The notes: generated by a model from the sequence alone, not told the origin. Positions 27,196 through 36,307 are shown, numbered from the stretch's first letter. The stretch: DNA of 64,000 bases from Roseovarius sp. (GCF_030373445.1 NZ_JAUCYU010000005.1:62001-126000), one strand, 5' to 3'. A program made the numbers and translations.

Positions 27196-27663
27196 ATGGC
27201 ACAGCATGACTACACCGCCCGCGTGGTCTGGACAGGGAACCGGGGCGAGGGGACGGCGAGCTATCGCGCCTATGACCGGACCTGGAACGTCGAGACGCCG
27301 GGCAAGCCGGTGATCCATTGCTCGAACGATCCGCTGCTGGGGGGCGACCCGACGCTGCACAACCCGGAGGACATGCTGATCGCGGCGCTCTCGGCTTGCC
27401 ATATGCTGTGGTATTTGCATTTCGCCTCGGATGCGGGAATCGCGGTGCAGGGCTATTCCGACGATCCGCTGGCATTGGGCGAGACAGAGCGGTCCGGGGC
27501 GAGCCGGTTCCTGGGGGCGGTGCTTCGGCCCGAGATCGCGGTGCCGGCGGGGACGGACCTGGACAAGGCCGATGCCATTCACCACGAGATCGGCAAGGTG
27601 TGTTTCATCGCCCGGTCGGTGAATTTCCCGGTCAGCTACGATGCGCGTTACGTTCCAGGCTGA
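27196..27663 (+). CDS. OsmC/Ohr-family protein
   Basis: A 155-residue thiol-dependent peroxidase-fold protein. The two redox cysteines of the family are present, in LSACHM (about residue 66) and GKVCFIARS (about 134). Members reduce organic hydroperoxides. The sequence is closer to the general OsmC family than to Ohr. It is divergent from a GntR regulator rather than the usual OhrR. Confidence 0.88.
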   Translation: MAQHDYTARVVWTGNRGEGTASYRAYDRTWNVETPGKPVIHCSNDPLLGGDPTLHNPEDMLIAALSACHMLWYLHFASDAGIAVQGYSDDPLALGETERSGASRFLGAVLRPEIAVPAGTDLDKADAIHHEIGKVCFIARSVNFPVSYDARYVPG

Positions 27664-27735
27664 CCCGGCGCCGCTCACCAGCCGTTGCGGGCTGTTGCGC
27701 GACGCGCGCCTGTCAGGGCGCGGGGAGGGGGCGGG

Positions 27736-29514
27736 TCAGAGCGGCCAGAAGAACGGGATCAGCGCCGAGGCCAGCAGGCCGATCGACAGGTTGAGCGGGA
27801 TGCCCACCTTGATGAAGTCGGTGAACTTGTAGCCGCCCGGCCCGTAGACCATCATGTTGGTCTGGTAGCCGATCGGTGTCGCGAAGCTTGCGGAGGCCGC
27901 GATCATCACCGCCACCACCAGCGGGCGGGGATCGTATCCCAGTGCCTCGGCCAGCCCGATGGCGATTGGGGTCACCACCACCGCAACGGCGTTGTTCGAG
28001 ACCAGTTCTGTCAGCACGCTGGTCAGCAGGTAGATGGCCCAGACCGTCAGGAAGGGCGAGGTATGGGCCAGCAGGGGGGCCACCCCGGTGACGAGAAGCT
28101 CGACCGCGCCCGAGGCTTCCAGCGCGGCGCCGATGGCGAGCATGGCGAAGATCAGCGCCAGCAGGTGGCCGTCGACGAAGCCGAACGCCTCGTCCGTGTC
28201 GACGCAGCGGGTGAGGAAGACCACCGCCATCGCCAGCACGGCCAGCATCAGGATCGGCGCCACCCCCATCGCCGCCAGCACCACGATGCCCGCCAGCGCG
28301 CCGACGGCAATGGGGGCATGGCTGCGACGGTAGGCGCGCTCGGTGGGTTTCGAGACGTCGACCATGTTCATCTCGGTCGAGAGGCGGTTGATGTCCTCCG
28401 GCGCGCCTTCGAGCAGCAGCGTGTCGCCCACCTGCACGACGATATCGTCGAGCTGGCGGCCGATATTCTTGTCCTTGCGGTGCACCGCCAGCGGGTAGAC
28501 CCCGAAGCGCCGGCGCAGCCGCAGGGCGCCCAGCCGCCGCCCCACCATGCGGCAGTCGGGGGTGATCAGCGACTCGACGGTGGTGGTTTCCACCGCCGAG
28601 ACCTGGTCGACGCGCTTGAGGCTCTTGTTGCGCTGGAGGCTCAGAAGCTCGGTCACCTGGGTGCGCAGGACCACGCGATCGCCCACTTCCAGCATCACCC
28701 CGTCTAGGTTGCGGCGCAGCGACTGGTCGCCGCGGATCACGTCGACGAGGCGCACGCCCTCGCGCTTGAAGAGCTGCACGCTGTTGACCTCGCGGCCGAC
28801 GAGGTTCGATTCGGGCGGGATGACGGCCTCGGTGAAGAACTTGCGCGACTTCCGGTCGCTCAGCAGGGTGGCCATGCTGGCCCGGTCGGGCAGCAGCCGG
28901 GGGGCGACGAAGCGCAGGTAGAGCGCGCCCCAGATGGCAAGGATGATGGCCAGCGGTGTGACCTCGAAGATGGAGAAGGCCGCAAGCCCCCCGGCGCGGG
29001 CGACGCCGTCGACCAGCAGGTTGGTCGAGGTGCCGATCAGCGTCAGGCAGCCGCCGAGGATGGCGGCATAGCTGAGCGGGATCAGGAACTTGCTGGCCGA
29101 GACATTGAGCTTGCGGGCAAGCTGGACGAAGACGGGGATCATCACCACCACGACGGGCGTGTTGTTGACGAAGGCCGAGGCGAGCATGACGAAGGCCATC
29201 AGTGCGCCGATGGCGAGGGCGGGCCGGGCACCGGCCTGGGCCTCGGCCAGTTGGGTGAACCAGTCGAGCGCGCCGGTCCGCACGAGCGCCCCCATCACGA
29301 TGAACATGGCCACGATCGTCCAGGGGGCGGGGTTCGACAGCACGCTCAGCGCCGCGTCATAAGGCAAAAGCCCCAGCGCCAGCAGCACCGCGGCGCCGGA
29401 GATGGCGACGACCTCGGTCGGATAGATCTCGCGGATGAACAGCAAGAACATGACGGCGACCACGCCAAGGGTGACCAGGGCCTGCCCGGTCTGGGAAAAT
29501 TCGACGAATTGCAT
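27736..29514 (-). CDS. SLC13/DASS-family permease with TrkA-C domains (1)
   Basis: A 592-residue anion/sodium symporter-like membrane protein. Two blocks of hydrophobic helices (about 1-200 and 390-592) flank two TrkA-C (RCK-C) domains at about 205-385 (LFKREGVRLVDVIRGD; GRQLDDIVVQVGDTLLLEG). Membrane motifs SAFVNNTPVVVV, GTSTNLLVDG and SNNAVAVVVTPIAIG fit the family. The substrate (sulfate, dicarboxylate or other) cannot be read from sequence. It is last in a chain of overlapping genes starting at 32226. Confidence 0.9.
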   Translation of the reverse strand: MQFVEFSQTGQALVTLGVVAVMFLLFIREIYPTEVVAISGAAVLLALGLLPYDAALSVLSNPAPWTIVAMFIVMGALVRTGALDWFTQLAEAQAGARPALAIGALMAFVMLASAFVNNTPVVVVMIPVFVQLARKLNVSASKFLIPLSYAAILGGCLTLIGTSTNLLVDGVARAGGLAAFSIFEVTPLAIILAIWGALYLRFVAPRLLPDRASMATLLSDRKSRKFFTEAVIPPESNLVGREVNSVQLFKREGVRLVDVIRGDQSLRRNLDGVMLEVGDRVVLRTQVTELLSLQRNKSLKRVDQVSAVETTTVESLITPDCRMVGRRLGALRLRRRFGVYPLAVHRKDKNIGRQLDDIVVQVGDTLLLEGAPEDINRLSTEMNMVDVSKPTERAYRRSHAPIAVGALAGIVVLAAMGVAPILMLAVLAMAVVFLTRCVDTDEAFGFVDGHLLALIFAMLAIGAALEASGAVELLVTGVAPLLAHTSPFLTVWAIYLLTSVLTELVSNNAVAVVVTPIAIGLAEALGYDPRPLVVAVMIAASASFATPIGYQTNMMVYGPGGYKFTDFIKVGIPLNLSIGLLASALIPFFWPL

Positions 29515-30476
29515 CAGGCTTGACTGTCCCGTTCCTGTTGGCTGCCATCTTTCCCGATGGGGGGCAGCGGGGCAAGTGCGATCCGGGGTCGCGGCTGGAC
29601 GAGGAAGATGCCGACCAGCATCAGTGCCAGTGCCGCCCAGATATAAGGCGAATAGCTTTCGCCGAGCAGGGTGATCGACCACGCCACGCCGAAGCCGGTC
29701 ACGAGGTAGGAGACCTGGGCCGCGAAGACCGGGCCGGCCTGGGCGACCAGCCAGAAATAGCCGGTGTAGACGATGCCGTGCACCACGGCGCTGGCGACGA
29801 TGGCGGCGTCGGGCGCGCCCCAGGGGCCGCGCGGGTCGATCCACTGGCCGGTGGCGAGCGCCAGCGCCAGGGCGATGGGCACGCCGGTGAGCGAGGCGCC
29901 CGCCAGCATCTGCACCGGGTCGAGCCCGTTCGCGCCGAACCGGGCCACGATATTGCCCTCGAGCCCGTAGAAGAAGGGGGCGACCAGTGCCAGCGGGATG
30001 AAGGCCGCCATGGCCGGGTGGGGCAGGCTGGCATCGGGGCCCACGATCAGCAGCACGCAGCCCAGCCCGAACAGCAGCCCCAGCGCCCGGGTCCAGCCGA
30101 AGCTGTCATTGCCAAGCGCGATGGCCACCGGGAAGGCGAAGAGCGGCACGGTGGAAAGCAGGATCGCCAACACCCCGGCCGGCAGTTCGACGGCCGCCGC
30201 GTAGGAGGCGGAGTTGGGCAGGATGGTCCCGATCACCGCGATCAGCAGGTAGACGCGGAAATCGCCCCGGGTGAGCGGCACGCGCCGCCCGCGCAGGATG
30301 GTAGCGACGGTCAGCATTGTGCCGGTGATGACCAGTTGCCAGAAGATCAGGCCGAAATGGCGGTAGCCTTCGCTGACCGCGATCTTCGAGAGCGGCGTGG
30401 TCAGTCCCCAGCCCGCGCCGATGACGACGAGCGCCAGCACCAGCGACAGGCGGTGGGCGAGGGCGTCGCCCGTCAT
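29514..30476 (-). CDS. EamA/DMT-family transporter (1)
   Basis: Drug/metabolite exporter of 320 residues with ten predicted helices in two EamA repeats (GAGWGLTTPLSKIAVSEGYRH near the start). Substrate unknown. It shares one base with the permease downstream (TGATG) and 4 bases with the paralogue upstream (ATGA), so all are translated as a coupled series. It clearly resembles the next gene, a tandem duplication. Confidence 0.88.
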   Translation of the reverse strand: MTGDALAHRLSLVLALVVIGAGWGLTTPLSKIAVSEGYRHFGLIFWQLVITGTMLTVATILRGRRVPLTRGDFRVYLLIAVIGTILPNSASYAAAVELPAGVLAILLSTVPLFAFPVAIALGNDSFGWTRALGLLFGLGCVLLIVGPDASLPHPAMAAFIPLALVAPFFYGLEGNIVARFGANGLDPVQMLAGASLTGVPIALALALATGQWIDPRGPWGAPDAAIVASAVVHGIVYTGYFWLVAQAGPVFAAQVSYLVTGFGVAWSITLLGESYSPYIWAALALMLVGIFLVQPRPRIALAPLPPIGKDGSQQERDSQA

Positions 30477-31417
30477 GTGGGCCCGGCCTCGTCGCAGGCG
30501 GGCAGGCGCGCGGCCTCTTTCGGCACGCCCAGCCGGAACGACGGCCGGGGCCGGACGAGGAAGATCCCGCCCAGCGTCAGCGCCAGCGCCACCCAGATGA
30601 AGACGGAGTAGCGCTCGCCCAGAAGAACCATCGACCAGAGCACGCCGAATGCGGTGACGATATAGGCCGATTGCGAGGTGAAGACCGAGCCCGCGCGCCC
30701 GACCAGCCAGACATAGGCGGCATAGACCAGCCCGTGGGTGACGGCCCCCAGCGCCAGCGCCGCCTCGGGGATGCCGAAGCCCTGGAGCGGGTTGATCCAC
30801 TGGCCCGACAGGAGCGCGATGGGCAGCGTGATGACCGCGCCCGCCGCCGAGGCGCCGACGATGGTGCGGAAGGGGTCGAGCCCGTAGGTGCCCCAGCGCG
30901 CCACGATATTGCCCTCGGTTGCGTAGAGCAGGGGTGCGAGCAGGGCGAGAAAGACGAAAGCGGTCATTGCCGGGTCGGGCAGGCTGGCCTTCGGCCCGAT
31001 CATCAGGATCACCCCCGCCATGCCGAACAGCAGCCCGGTCAGGCGCACCCAGGAGAAGCGGTCATTGCCCATCGCGAGCGCGATCAGCAGGGAAAAGAGC
31101 GGTGCGGTCGACATCAGGATCGACAGGATGCCGGCGGGCAGTTTCGAGGCGGTGAGGTAGAAGAACACGTCCGGCAGCACCGCGCCGGTCAGGGCCACGA
31201 CGATGAACAGCCTGAGGTGGTGGGGTTTCAGCGGCACCGGCTTGCCCGCGAAGCGCGTCATGGGGGCGAGGACGGCAACAACGATGACCAGTTGCCAGAA
31301 GATCAGGCCATAGGGCTGGTGGCCCGTGCTGGTGGCGACCTTCGCGAGCGGCACGGTCAGGCCCCAGCCCGCCCCCATGAAGAACAGCACGAGGACATAG
31401 AGCGGCTGGCCGGTCAC
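30473..31417 (-). CDS. EamA/DMT-family transporter (2)
   Basis: Paralogue of the preceding gene, 314 residues, ten helices (GAGWGLTVPLAKVATSTGHQP near the start). The GTG start at 31417 overlaps the YmdB-like gene stop by GTGA. The two copies have diverged strongly except in the first helices and the LAPL/NIVAR region, so they may form a heterodimer or have different substrates. Confidence 0.88.
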   Translation of the reverse strand: MTGQPLYVLVLFFMGAGWGLTVPLAKVATSTGHQPYGLIFWQLVIVVAVLAPMTRFAGKPVPLKPHHLRLFIVVALTGAVLPDVFFYLTASKLPAGILSILMSTAPLFSLLIALAMGNDRFSWVRLTGLLFGMAGVILMIGPKASLPDPAMTAFVFLALLAPLLYATEGNIVARWGTYGLDPFRTIVGASAAGAVITLPIALLSGQWINPLQGFGIPEAALALGAVTHGLVYAAYVWLVGRAGSVFTSQSAYIVTAFGVLWSMVLLGERYSVFIWVALALTLGGIFLVRPRPSFRLGVPKEAARLPACDEAGPT

Positions 31418-32226
31418 GGGGCGGCCTGCTGCAGCCGCCCGCCTTCGCGTATCATGGACACGTTGACCGCCTTGCCGGTCCGGTCGTCGGTCTCGATGAA
31501 CAGCCCGCAAAGCGTGGCCTCGCCCATGGCCGGGGTGAAGCGGGTCTTGCCCATGCCGGTGATGAAGCGGCGCATCGGCTCGGTCTTGTCCATGCCGATG
31601 ATGCTGAGATAGTCGCCGCACATGCCGGCATCGGCCTGGAACGCCGTGCCGCCCGGCAGGATCTGGGCGTCGGCGGTGGGGATGTGGGTGTGGCTGCCGA
31701 CGACGACGCTGGCGCGTCCGTCGCAGAAATGGCCCATCGCCATCTTCTCGGAGGTCGCCTCGCAATGCATGTCGACGAGCGCGGCCTGCACCCCGCCGCC
31801 CGGCACATGGGCTTTCAATACCGGCTCGATGGCGCTGAACGGGTCGTCGAAGGCGCGCTTCATGAAGACCTGGCCCAGCACCTGTGCCACCAGCACTTTG
31901 CGTCCGCGCCCGTCGGTAAACACCCGGTGGCCGCGGCCCGGCGCCTCCTTGGCGAAATTGATGGGGCGAACGATGCGCGGCTCGGTCTCGATATACTGGA
32001 GCATGTCCTTCTGGTCGAAGGCATGGTCGCCCAGCGTGAGGCAATCGGCACCGGCCTCGAGCAGGAGCTTGGCATGCTCGCCCGACAGGCCCATGCCGCC
32101 GGTGGCGTTCTCGCCATTCACCACGGTGAAATCGACCCGCCACTCGGCCTTGAGGCGCGGCAGGTTCTCGGTCACGGCCCGCCGCCCGGCGCGGCCCATT
32201 ACATCGCCCAGATACAGAAGTCTCAT
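31414..32226 (-). CDS. YmdB/TIGR00282-family metallophosphoesterase
   Basis: A 270-residue dinuclear metal phosphoesterase. Metal ligands are seen in LYLGDVMGRAGRR (Asp8), VVNGENATGG (Asn/Glu), LTLGDHAFD, DMHCEATSEK and GSHTHIPTAD. Bacillus YmdB hydrolyses 2',3'-cyclic nucleotides and affects biofilm formation; the substrate here is unknown. It is the first gene of the overlapping chain down to 27736. Confidence 0.9.
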   Translation of the reverse strand: MRLLYLGDVMGRAGRRAVTENLPRLKAEWRVDFTVVNGENATGGMGLSGEHAKLLLEAGADCLTLGDHAFDQKDMLQYIETEPRIVRPINFAKEAPGRGHRVFTDGRGRKVLVAQVLGQVFMKRAFDDPFSAIEPVLKAHVPGGGVQAALVDMHCEATSEKMAMGHFCDGRASVVVGSHTHIPTADAQILPGGTAFQADAGMCGDYLSIIGMDKTEPMRRFITGMGKTRFTPAMGEATLCGLFIETDDRTGKAVNVSMIREGGRLQQAAP

Positions 32227-32360
32227 TATGCGGTGTTAGGGCGGCGGCGGGGCGAGGGCAAGGGGCGATGCTGTGCGCCCCTGCGCAGCAAGTAGGCGTG
32301 GCGCGGTTCGGATGCCTCCGGGGCGGGGTACTCGGACTGGACTTACGATGGGCCTCCGTG

Positions 32361-32408
32361 CTTCTTCTGGCCGGAAAATATCCCGGGGGTGTGGGGGCTG
32401 GCCCCCAC
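32361..32408 (-). repeat. Dispersed repeat in reverse orientation plus palindrome
   Basis: Read on the minus strand, 32361-32389 gives CCCGGGATATTTTCCGGCCA followed by GAAGAAG, the same family as 5348 and 44128. The perfect palindrome GTGGGGGC-TG-GCCCCCAC (32391-32408) follows. It lies between the YmdB-like start and the end of SLC13 permease 2. Confidence 0.75.
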
Positions 32409-32423
32409 TCCGGCCGGTGCGGG

Positions 32424-34196
32424 TCAGAGCGGCCAGAAGAGGAGGATCGCCGGTATCGACACCGCCACCACGAGGATCTCCAGCGGCAGGCCCATGCGCC
32501 AGTAATCCGAGAACTTGTAGCCGCCGGGCCCGAGGATGAGGGTGTTGTTCTTGTGGCCGATGGGGGTGAGGAAGGCCGAGGAGGCGGCGACCGCCACCGC
32601 CATCAGGAACGGGTCGGGCGAGACTCCCAGGCCCTGCGCCATCTGGATGCCCACCGGGGCGGCGACGATGGTGGTGGCGGTGTTGTTGAGCACGTCCGAG
32701 AGGCTCATCGTGACGATCATCAGCACGGTGAGGATCACCCAGGCGGGCATCCCCTCGGTGAGCGCGACGAGGCTGCCGGCAATCAGCTCGGTGCCGCCCA
32801 CGTCCTCCAGCGCCGCGCCGAGGGGGATCATCGAGCCCAGCAGCACGACGACGGGCCACTCTATATGGGTATAAAGCTCGTTCAGGGGCACGATGCGGGT
32901 CAGCACGTAGGCCATCACCACCAGCCCCAGCGCGATGGGCAGGTAGAGCAGCCCCACCGAGGCCGCCCCCACCGCCGCACCGAAAAGGCCGATGGCCAGC
33001 CATGTCTTGTTGTTCTGGGTCACCGCCAGCCCGCGGTCGGCCAGAGGCAGGGCGCCCAGCCAGTCTGTCACGTCGCGGCCGGTGGCCTTGGGCACCAGCA
33101 GCAGCAGGATGTCGCCCGCCCGGATGGTGGTGTTGCGGACCTGGCTGGTGATCTTGCGGCCCTGCCGGGAAATGCCCATCAGCACCGATTGCTGGCGCCA
33201 GTGCAGGCCCACGTTCTGGGCCGTTCGGCCGACGAGGCGCGAGCTCTGGGGCACCACGACCTCGACGATGTCGAGCCCGTCGCCCTCGGCCTGGAGGCGC
33301 TCTTCGCGCTGCTTGTCGGAGAACGCGAGCGAGAGGGAGGAGCGGAATTCGTCGAGCGCGTCGGGCTTGGCCTCGATCACCAGCGCGTCGCCTTCCCGGA
33401 GCATGGTGTTGATGGCCGCGCCGTAGCGGCGGCGGCCGTCGCGGATGACGCCGATGAGCGCCACGTCGGTCTTGTTGGCGGTTTCTTCCAGCTCGATCAG
33501 GCGCTTGCCGATCAGGTCGGAGCCTTCGGGCACGGTGAGCTCGGCGATGTAGTCGGCGATCTCGGAGGCTTCGAGCACGGTATCCTCGCGCTGCGGGATG
33601 AGCCGCCAGCCGACGAGCGCCACGAAGAGGAGCCCGGCCACGGCGGTGACCGCGCCGACGGGGGCGAAATCGAACATGGCAAACGGCGCGCCCAGGGCAT
33701 CCTCGCGGATCGAGGCGATGATGATGTTGGGCGGCGTGCCGATCAGCGTGGCCATGCCGCCGAGGATGGTGGCGAAGGAGAGCGGCATCAGGCTGAGCCC
33801 CGCCGCGCGCTTGGCCTTGCGGGCGGTCTGGATGTCGACGGGCATCAGCAAGGCAAGGGCCGCGACGTTGTTCATGAAGGCCGAGAGCACGCCGCCGATA
33901 CCGCCCATCAGAGCGATGTGGGAGCCGAGGCTGCGGGAGCTGTCGACCATGGTGCGGGTGATGAGGTGCACCGCGCCCGAGCGGACGAGGCCGGCCGAGA
34001 CGACCAGCACCAGCGCCACGATGATGGTGGCCGGGTGGCCGAAGCCGGAGAACGCCTCCTCGGTCGGGACGACGCCGAGGACCACGCCGATCAGCAGCGC
34101 GGAAAACGCCACGATATCATAGCGGTAGCGCCCCCAGAGCAAGAGCGCGAAGACCGCCCCGAAGAGCGAGAAAAGGATGATCTGGTCGGTTGTCAC
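32424..34196 (-). CDS. SLC13/DASS-family permease with TrkA-C domains (2)
   Basis: A 590-residue paralogue of the protein at 27736 with the same plan: helices, two TrkA-C domains at about 205-390, helices. Motifs MNNVAALALLMPV, GTPPNIIIAS and NNTATTIVAAPVGI are the expected re-entrant loops. It starts with GTG at 34196. Between the two permeases lie the two DMT exporters and the YmdB-like gene, all on the minus strand. A 197-base gap containing repeats separates it from the chain. Confidence 0.9.
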   Translation of the reverse strand: MTTDQIILFSLFGAVFALLLWGRYRYDIVAFSALLIGVVLGVVPTEEAFSGFGHPATIIVALVLVVSAGLVRSGAVHLITRTMVDSSRSLGSHIALMGGIGGVLSAFMNNVAALALLMPVDIQTARKAKRAAGLSLMPLSFATILGGMATLIGTPPNIIIASIREDALGAPFAMFDFAPVGAVTAVAGLLFVALVGWRLIPQREDTVLEASEIADYIAELTVPEGSDLIGKRLIELEETANKTDVALIGVIRDGRRRYGAAINTMLREGDALVIEAKPDALDEFRSSLSLAFSDKQREERLQAEGDGLDIVEVVVPQSSRLVGRTAQNVGLHWRQQSVLMGISRQGRKITSQVRNTTIRAGDILLLLVPKATGRDVTDWLGALPLADRGLAVTQNNKTWLAIGLFGAAVGAASVGLLYLPIALGLVVMAYVLTRIVPLNELYTHIEWPVVVLLGSMIPLGAALEDVGGTELIAGSLVALTEGMPAWVILTVLMIVTMSLSDVLNNTATTIVAAPVGIQMAQGLGVSPDPFLMAVAVAASSAFLTPIGHKNNTLILGPGGYKFSDYWRMGLPLEILVVAVSIPAILLFWPL

Positions 34197-34330
34197 GGCG
34201 GCCCTCCGGGATTAGGTGCAGCCAAGCCTATTCGGGCCGGGAACGCAACCGGCTTGCGGGGCAGGCGGGGCGTGATTTATAGACGGTCCGAACAACTGAC
34301 ATCTGACTGGTATCTGACGGAGCGCACGAC

Positions 34331-35080
34331 ATGGCCGGCCATTCCAAATGGGCAAACATCCAGCACCGCAAGGGGCGGCAGGACGCCGTGCGGGCCAAGC
34401 TTTTTTCCAAGCTTTCCAAGGAGATCACCGTGGCCGCCAAGATGGGCGACCCGGACCCGGAGAAGAACCCGCGTCTTCGGCTGGTGGTGAAGCAGGCGAA
34501 GTCGCAGTCGATGCCGAACGACAATATCGACCGGGCGATCAAGAAGGCGATCGGCGGTGAGGGCGAGGATTACGAGGAGGTTCGCTACGAGGGCTATGGC
34601 CCCAATGGGGTGGCGGTGATCGTCGAGGCGATGACCGACAACCGCAACCGGACCGCCTCCAACGTGCGCTCGACCTTTACCAAGAATGGCGGCAACCTTG
34701 GCGAGACCGGCTCGGTCGGGTTCATGTTCGAGCGGAAGGGCGAGGTGACCTATCCCGCGGATGTGGGCGATGCCGACACGGTGATGATGGCCGCGATCGA
34801 GGCCGGGGCAGAGGATGTGGAGAGTAGCGAGGATGGCCACATCATCTGGTGTGCCGATACCGATCTGAACGATGTCTCCAACGCGCTTGAGGCCGAGCTT
34901 GGCGAAAGCACGACGACCAAGCTTGTCTGGAAGCCGACCACCACGACCGAGATGGATTTCGAGGGGATGGAGAAGCTGATGAAGCTGATCGACGCGCTGG
35001 AGGACGATGACGACGTGCAGCGCGTGACCACGAATTTCGAGGCGTCGGACGAGGTGATGAGCCAGCTTGCGGCGGAGTGA
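34331..35080 (+). CDS. YebC/PmpR-family regulatory protein
   Basis: A 249-residue protein with the family start [19 protein letters not shown] and three alpha/beta domains. Members are annotated as DNA-binding regulators, and recent work links some to ribosome function at difficult (proline-rich) sequences. In Alphaproteobacteria yebC often sits near ruvC; no ruv gene is in this window. A strong terminator follows, so it is monocistronic. Confidence 0.95.
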   Translation: MAGHSKWANIQHRKGRQDAVRAKLFSKLSKEITVAAKMGDPDPEKNPRLRLVVKQAKSQSMPNDNIDRAIKKAIGGEGEDYEEVRYEGYGPNGVAVIVEAMTDNRNRTASNVRSTFTKNGGNLGETGSVGFMFERKGEVTYPADVGDADTVMMAAIEAGAEDVESSEDGHIIWCADTDLNDVSNALEAELGESTTTKLVWKPTTTTEMDFEGMEKLMKLIDALEDDDDVQRVTTNFEASDEVMSQLAAE

Positions 35081-35106
35081 ATTCCGCGCAGATCGGGACG
35101 GTTTGG

Positions 35107-35132
35107 ACGGCGCCCCTCGGGGCGCCGTTTTT
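35107..35132 (+). terminator. Rho-independent terminator of the yebC-like gene
   Basis: ACGGCGCCCC and GGGGCGCCGT with a 2-base loop, then TTTTT. Confidence 0.95.
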
Positions 35133-35156
35133 GTTGGGGATGGGCCGAATTCCAAC

Positions 35157-35197
35157 GTCGGTATTACGTCGGTATCTTGTCGGTATCGCGTCGGTGC
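35157..35197 (+). repeat. Four GTCGGTAT boxes at exact 11-bp spacing
   Basis: Boxes begin at 35157, 35168, 35179 and 35190 (the last is GTCGGTGC). The 3-base linkers differ, so the box is conserved rather than the whole 11-mer. They lie between convergent genes, 25 bases past a terminator, with no start codon nearby. Confidence 0.9.
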
Positions 35198-35255
35198 GAA
35201 TTGACGGCGGTGGTTTTTCGACCGAGTGGTCGTGCGCCGGGGCGTTGTGGTGGGA

Positions 35256-35301
35256 CGATATCTTGAAAAGATATCGGATCGAATTCTTTTCAAGAATTCG
35301 A
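35256..35301. repeat. Two adjacent short palindromes
   Basis: CGATATCTT-GAA-AAGATATCG (35256-35276), and TCGAATTCTT-TTC-AAGAATTCGA (35279-35301). Unrelated arm sequences, same geometry as the hairpins at 21411, 41684 and 46340. Confidence 0.9.
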
Positions 35302-35310
35302 GTTGTTGGC

Positions 35311-35345
35311 GGCGGGGTGGCCCCCGCCCTATGGCGACAGGTGGG
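35311..35345. repeat. Variant of dispersed hairpin module A
   Basis: GGCGGGG-TGGC-CCCCGCC followed by CTATGGCGACAGGTGGG. Compared with 36308 both arms have changed in a compensating way while the loop and tail are conserved. Its tail overlaps the 3' end of the BRCT gene. Confidence 0.8.
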
Positions 35346-36216
35346 CGCGGAGTTGCGCTTCGAGATAGATCCTCGGGCTATGGCCGTCGCCGCGGAGTTC
35401 GAGGGCCTTGCCGATCTTTCCGCCGTGGGACTTGTGCGTGTAATGCGGGCTGCCCTCGGCGCCGATGATCAGGAAATCGGTTTCGCGGGTGGGGGTCTTC
35501 TGCACGGTGGCGCCAAGCTCTTCCAGCCGTGCCGTGAGCTGGCGCCGGGTGCCGAAGTCGAACCCGCCCGTCGGGACGACGTGCCGGCCTTCGAACAGGA
35601 TGGCATCAAGCTGGTCGGTGTCGCTTATGACCGGGATCGCCTCGCAGCTGGGGATGCCGGTGTCGGCATAGCTGTCGCCGACGAGGCTGGTGATCAGGTG
35701 GCTGATCTCGGCGGCTTCGGCCGGGTCGATGACGCCGTCGCAGAGCGCGTCGCGCACCACGTGCCGGAGGGCGGCGATGCGCGGATCGGTGTCGAGGTCG
35801 TGGGCGGCGTTGATCCGGTCATGCAGAACCTGCGCCTCGCGCGTGGTGATGATGCCGTCGCAGTTGATGCCGGCGCAGAAGCCAAGCAGGCGATTGGCCG
35901 CGGAGCGGGGGCAGGCCGGGTCGATCTTCCCGCTTCGGATCTCGGCGATCTGGGTGAGGACATCGAGCAGTTCCCCGAGGGTGTCGTGATGGCCCGCCGC
36001 CGCCTCGCTCAGGATCTCGGCCGCGTCTTCGTCGCCCACCTGCGCGCAGACGGCCCTGCATTCGGCAAGGAGCGGTTCCAGTTCCGTTTCCTCCACCCGG
36101 CCATTGGCAAGAACGCCGTCGATGAACCCGATGAAGAAACACTCGTTCTTGGCGGTGTTGGCCTTGGCGTGGATGGCCTCCAGCGCCTCGGATTCGTAGC
36201 TCAGTTCTTTTGTCAC
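35329..36216 (-). CDS. BRCT-domain protein with TerB-like N-terminal half
   Basis: A 295-residue cytoplasmic protein. The C-terminal 85 residues form a BRCT domain like that of NAD-dependent DNA ligase (VVPTGGFDFGTRRQLTARLE, then LGATV and DFLIIGAEGS). The first 200 residues are helical with two similar acidic halves (FIDGVLANGRVEETELEPLL; LCDGVIDPAEAAEISHLI) that recall the TerB/DjlA metal-binding fold. No ligase core is present. The GTG start is well supported by AGGAGG. Its final codons lie in a dispersed repeat, so the C-terminus may have been altered by repeat insertion. A DNA-repair or signalling role is possible but not shown. Confidence 0.75.
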   Translation of the reverse strand: MTKELSYESEALEAIHAKANTAKNECFFIGFIDGVLANGRVEETELEPLLAECRAVCAQVGDEDAAEILSEAAAGHHDTLGELLDVLTQIAEIRSGKIDPACPRSAANRLLGFCAGINCDGIITTREAQVLHDRINAAHDLDTDPRIAALRHVVRDALCDGVIDPAEAAEISHLITSLVGDSYADTGIPSCEAIPVISDTDQLDAILFEGRHVVPTGGFDFGTRRQLTARLEELGATVQKTPTRETDFLIIGAEGSPHYTHKSHGGKIGKALELRGDGHSPRIYLEAQLRAHLSP

Positions 36217-36307
36217 TCTTGTCCTCCTCTGTCCCTGTCCGGAGGGTGGAGGCGGGCGGTTAACAACCGGTTAAGATTACTCGGGTGGGGGGGGAACGGG
36301 GGCGCGC

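Noticed and set aside
32268..34490. 740-residue plus-strand frame opposite SLC13 permease 2
   Set aside because: His/Gly/Asp/Arg-rich shadow translation; the minus strand has proper transmembrane and TrkA-C domains.
35157..35197. CRISPR array
   Set aside because: Repeats of 8 bp at 11-bp period are far too short for repeat-spacer structure, and no cas gene is present. No other repeat in the window fits either.
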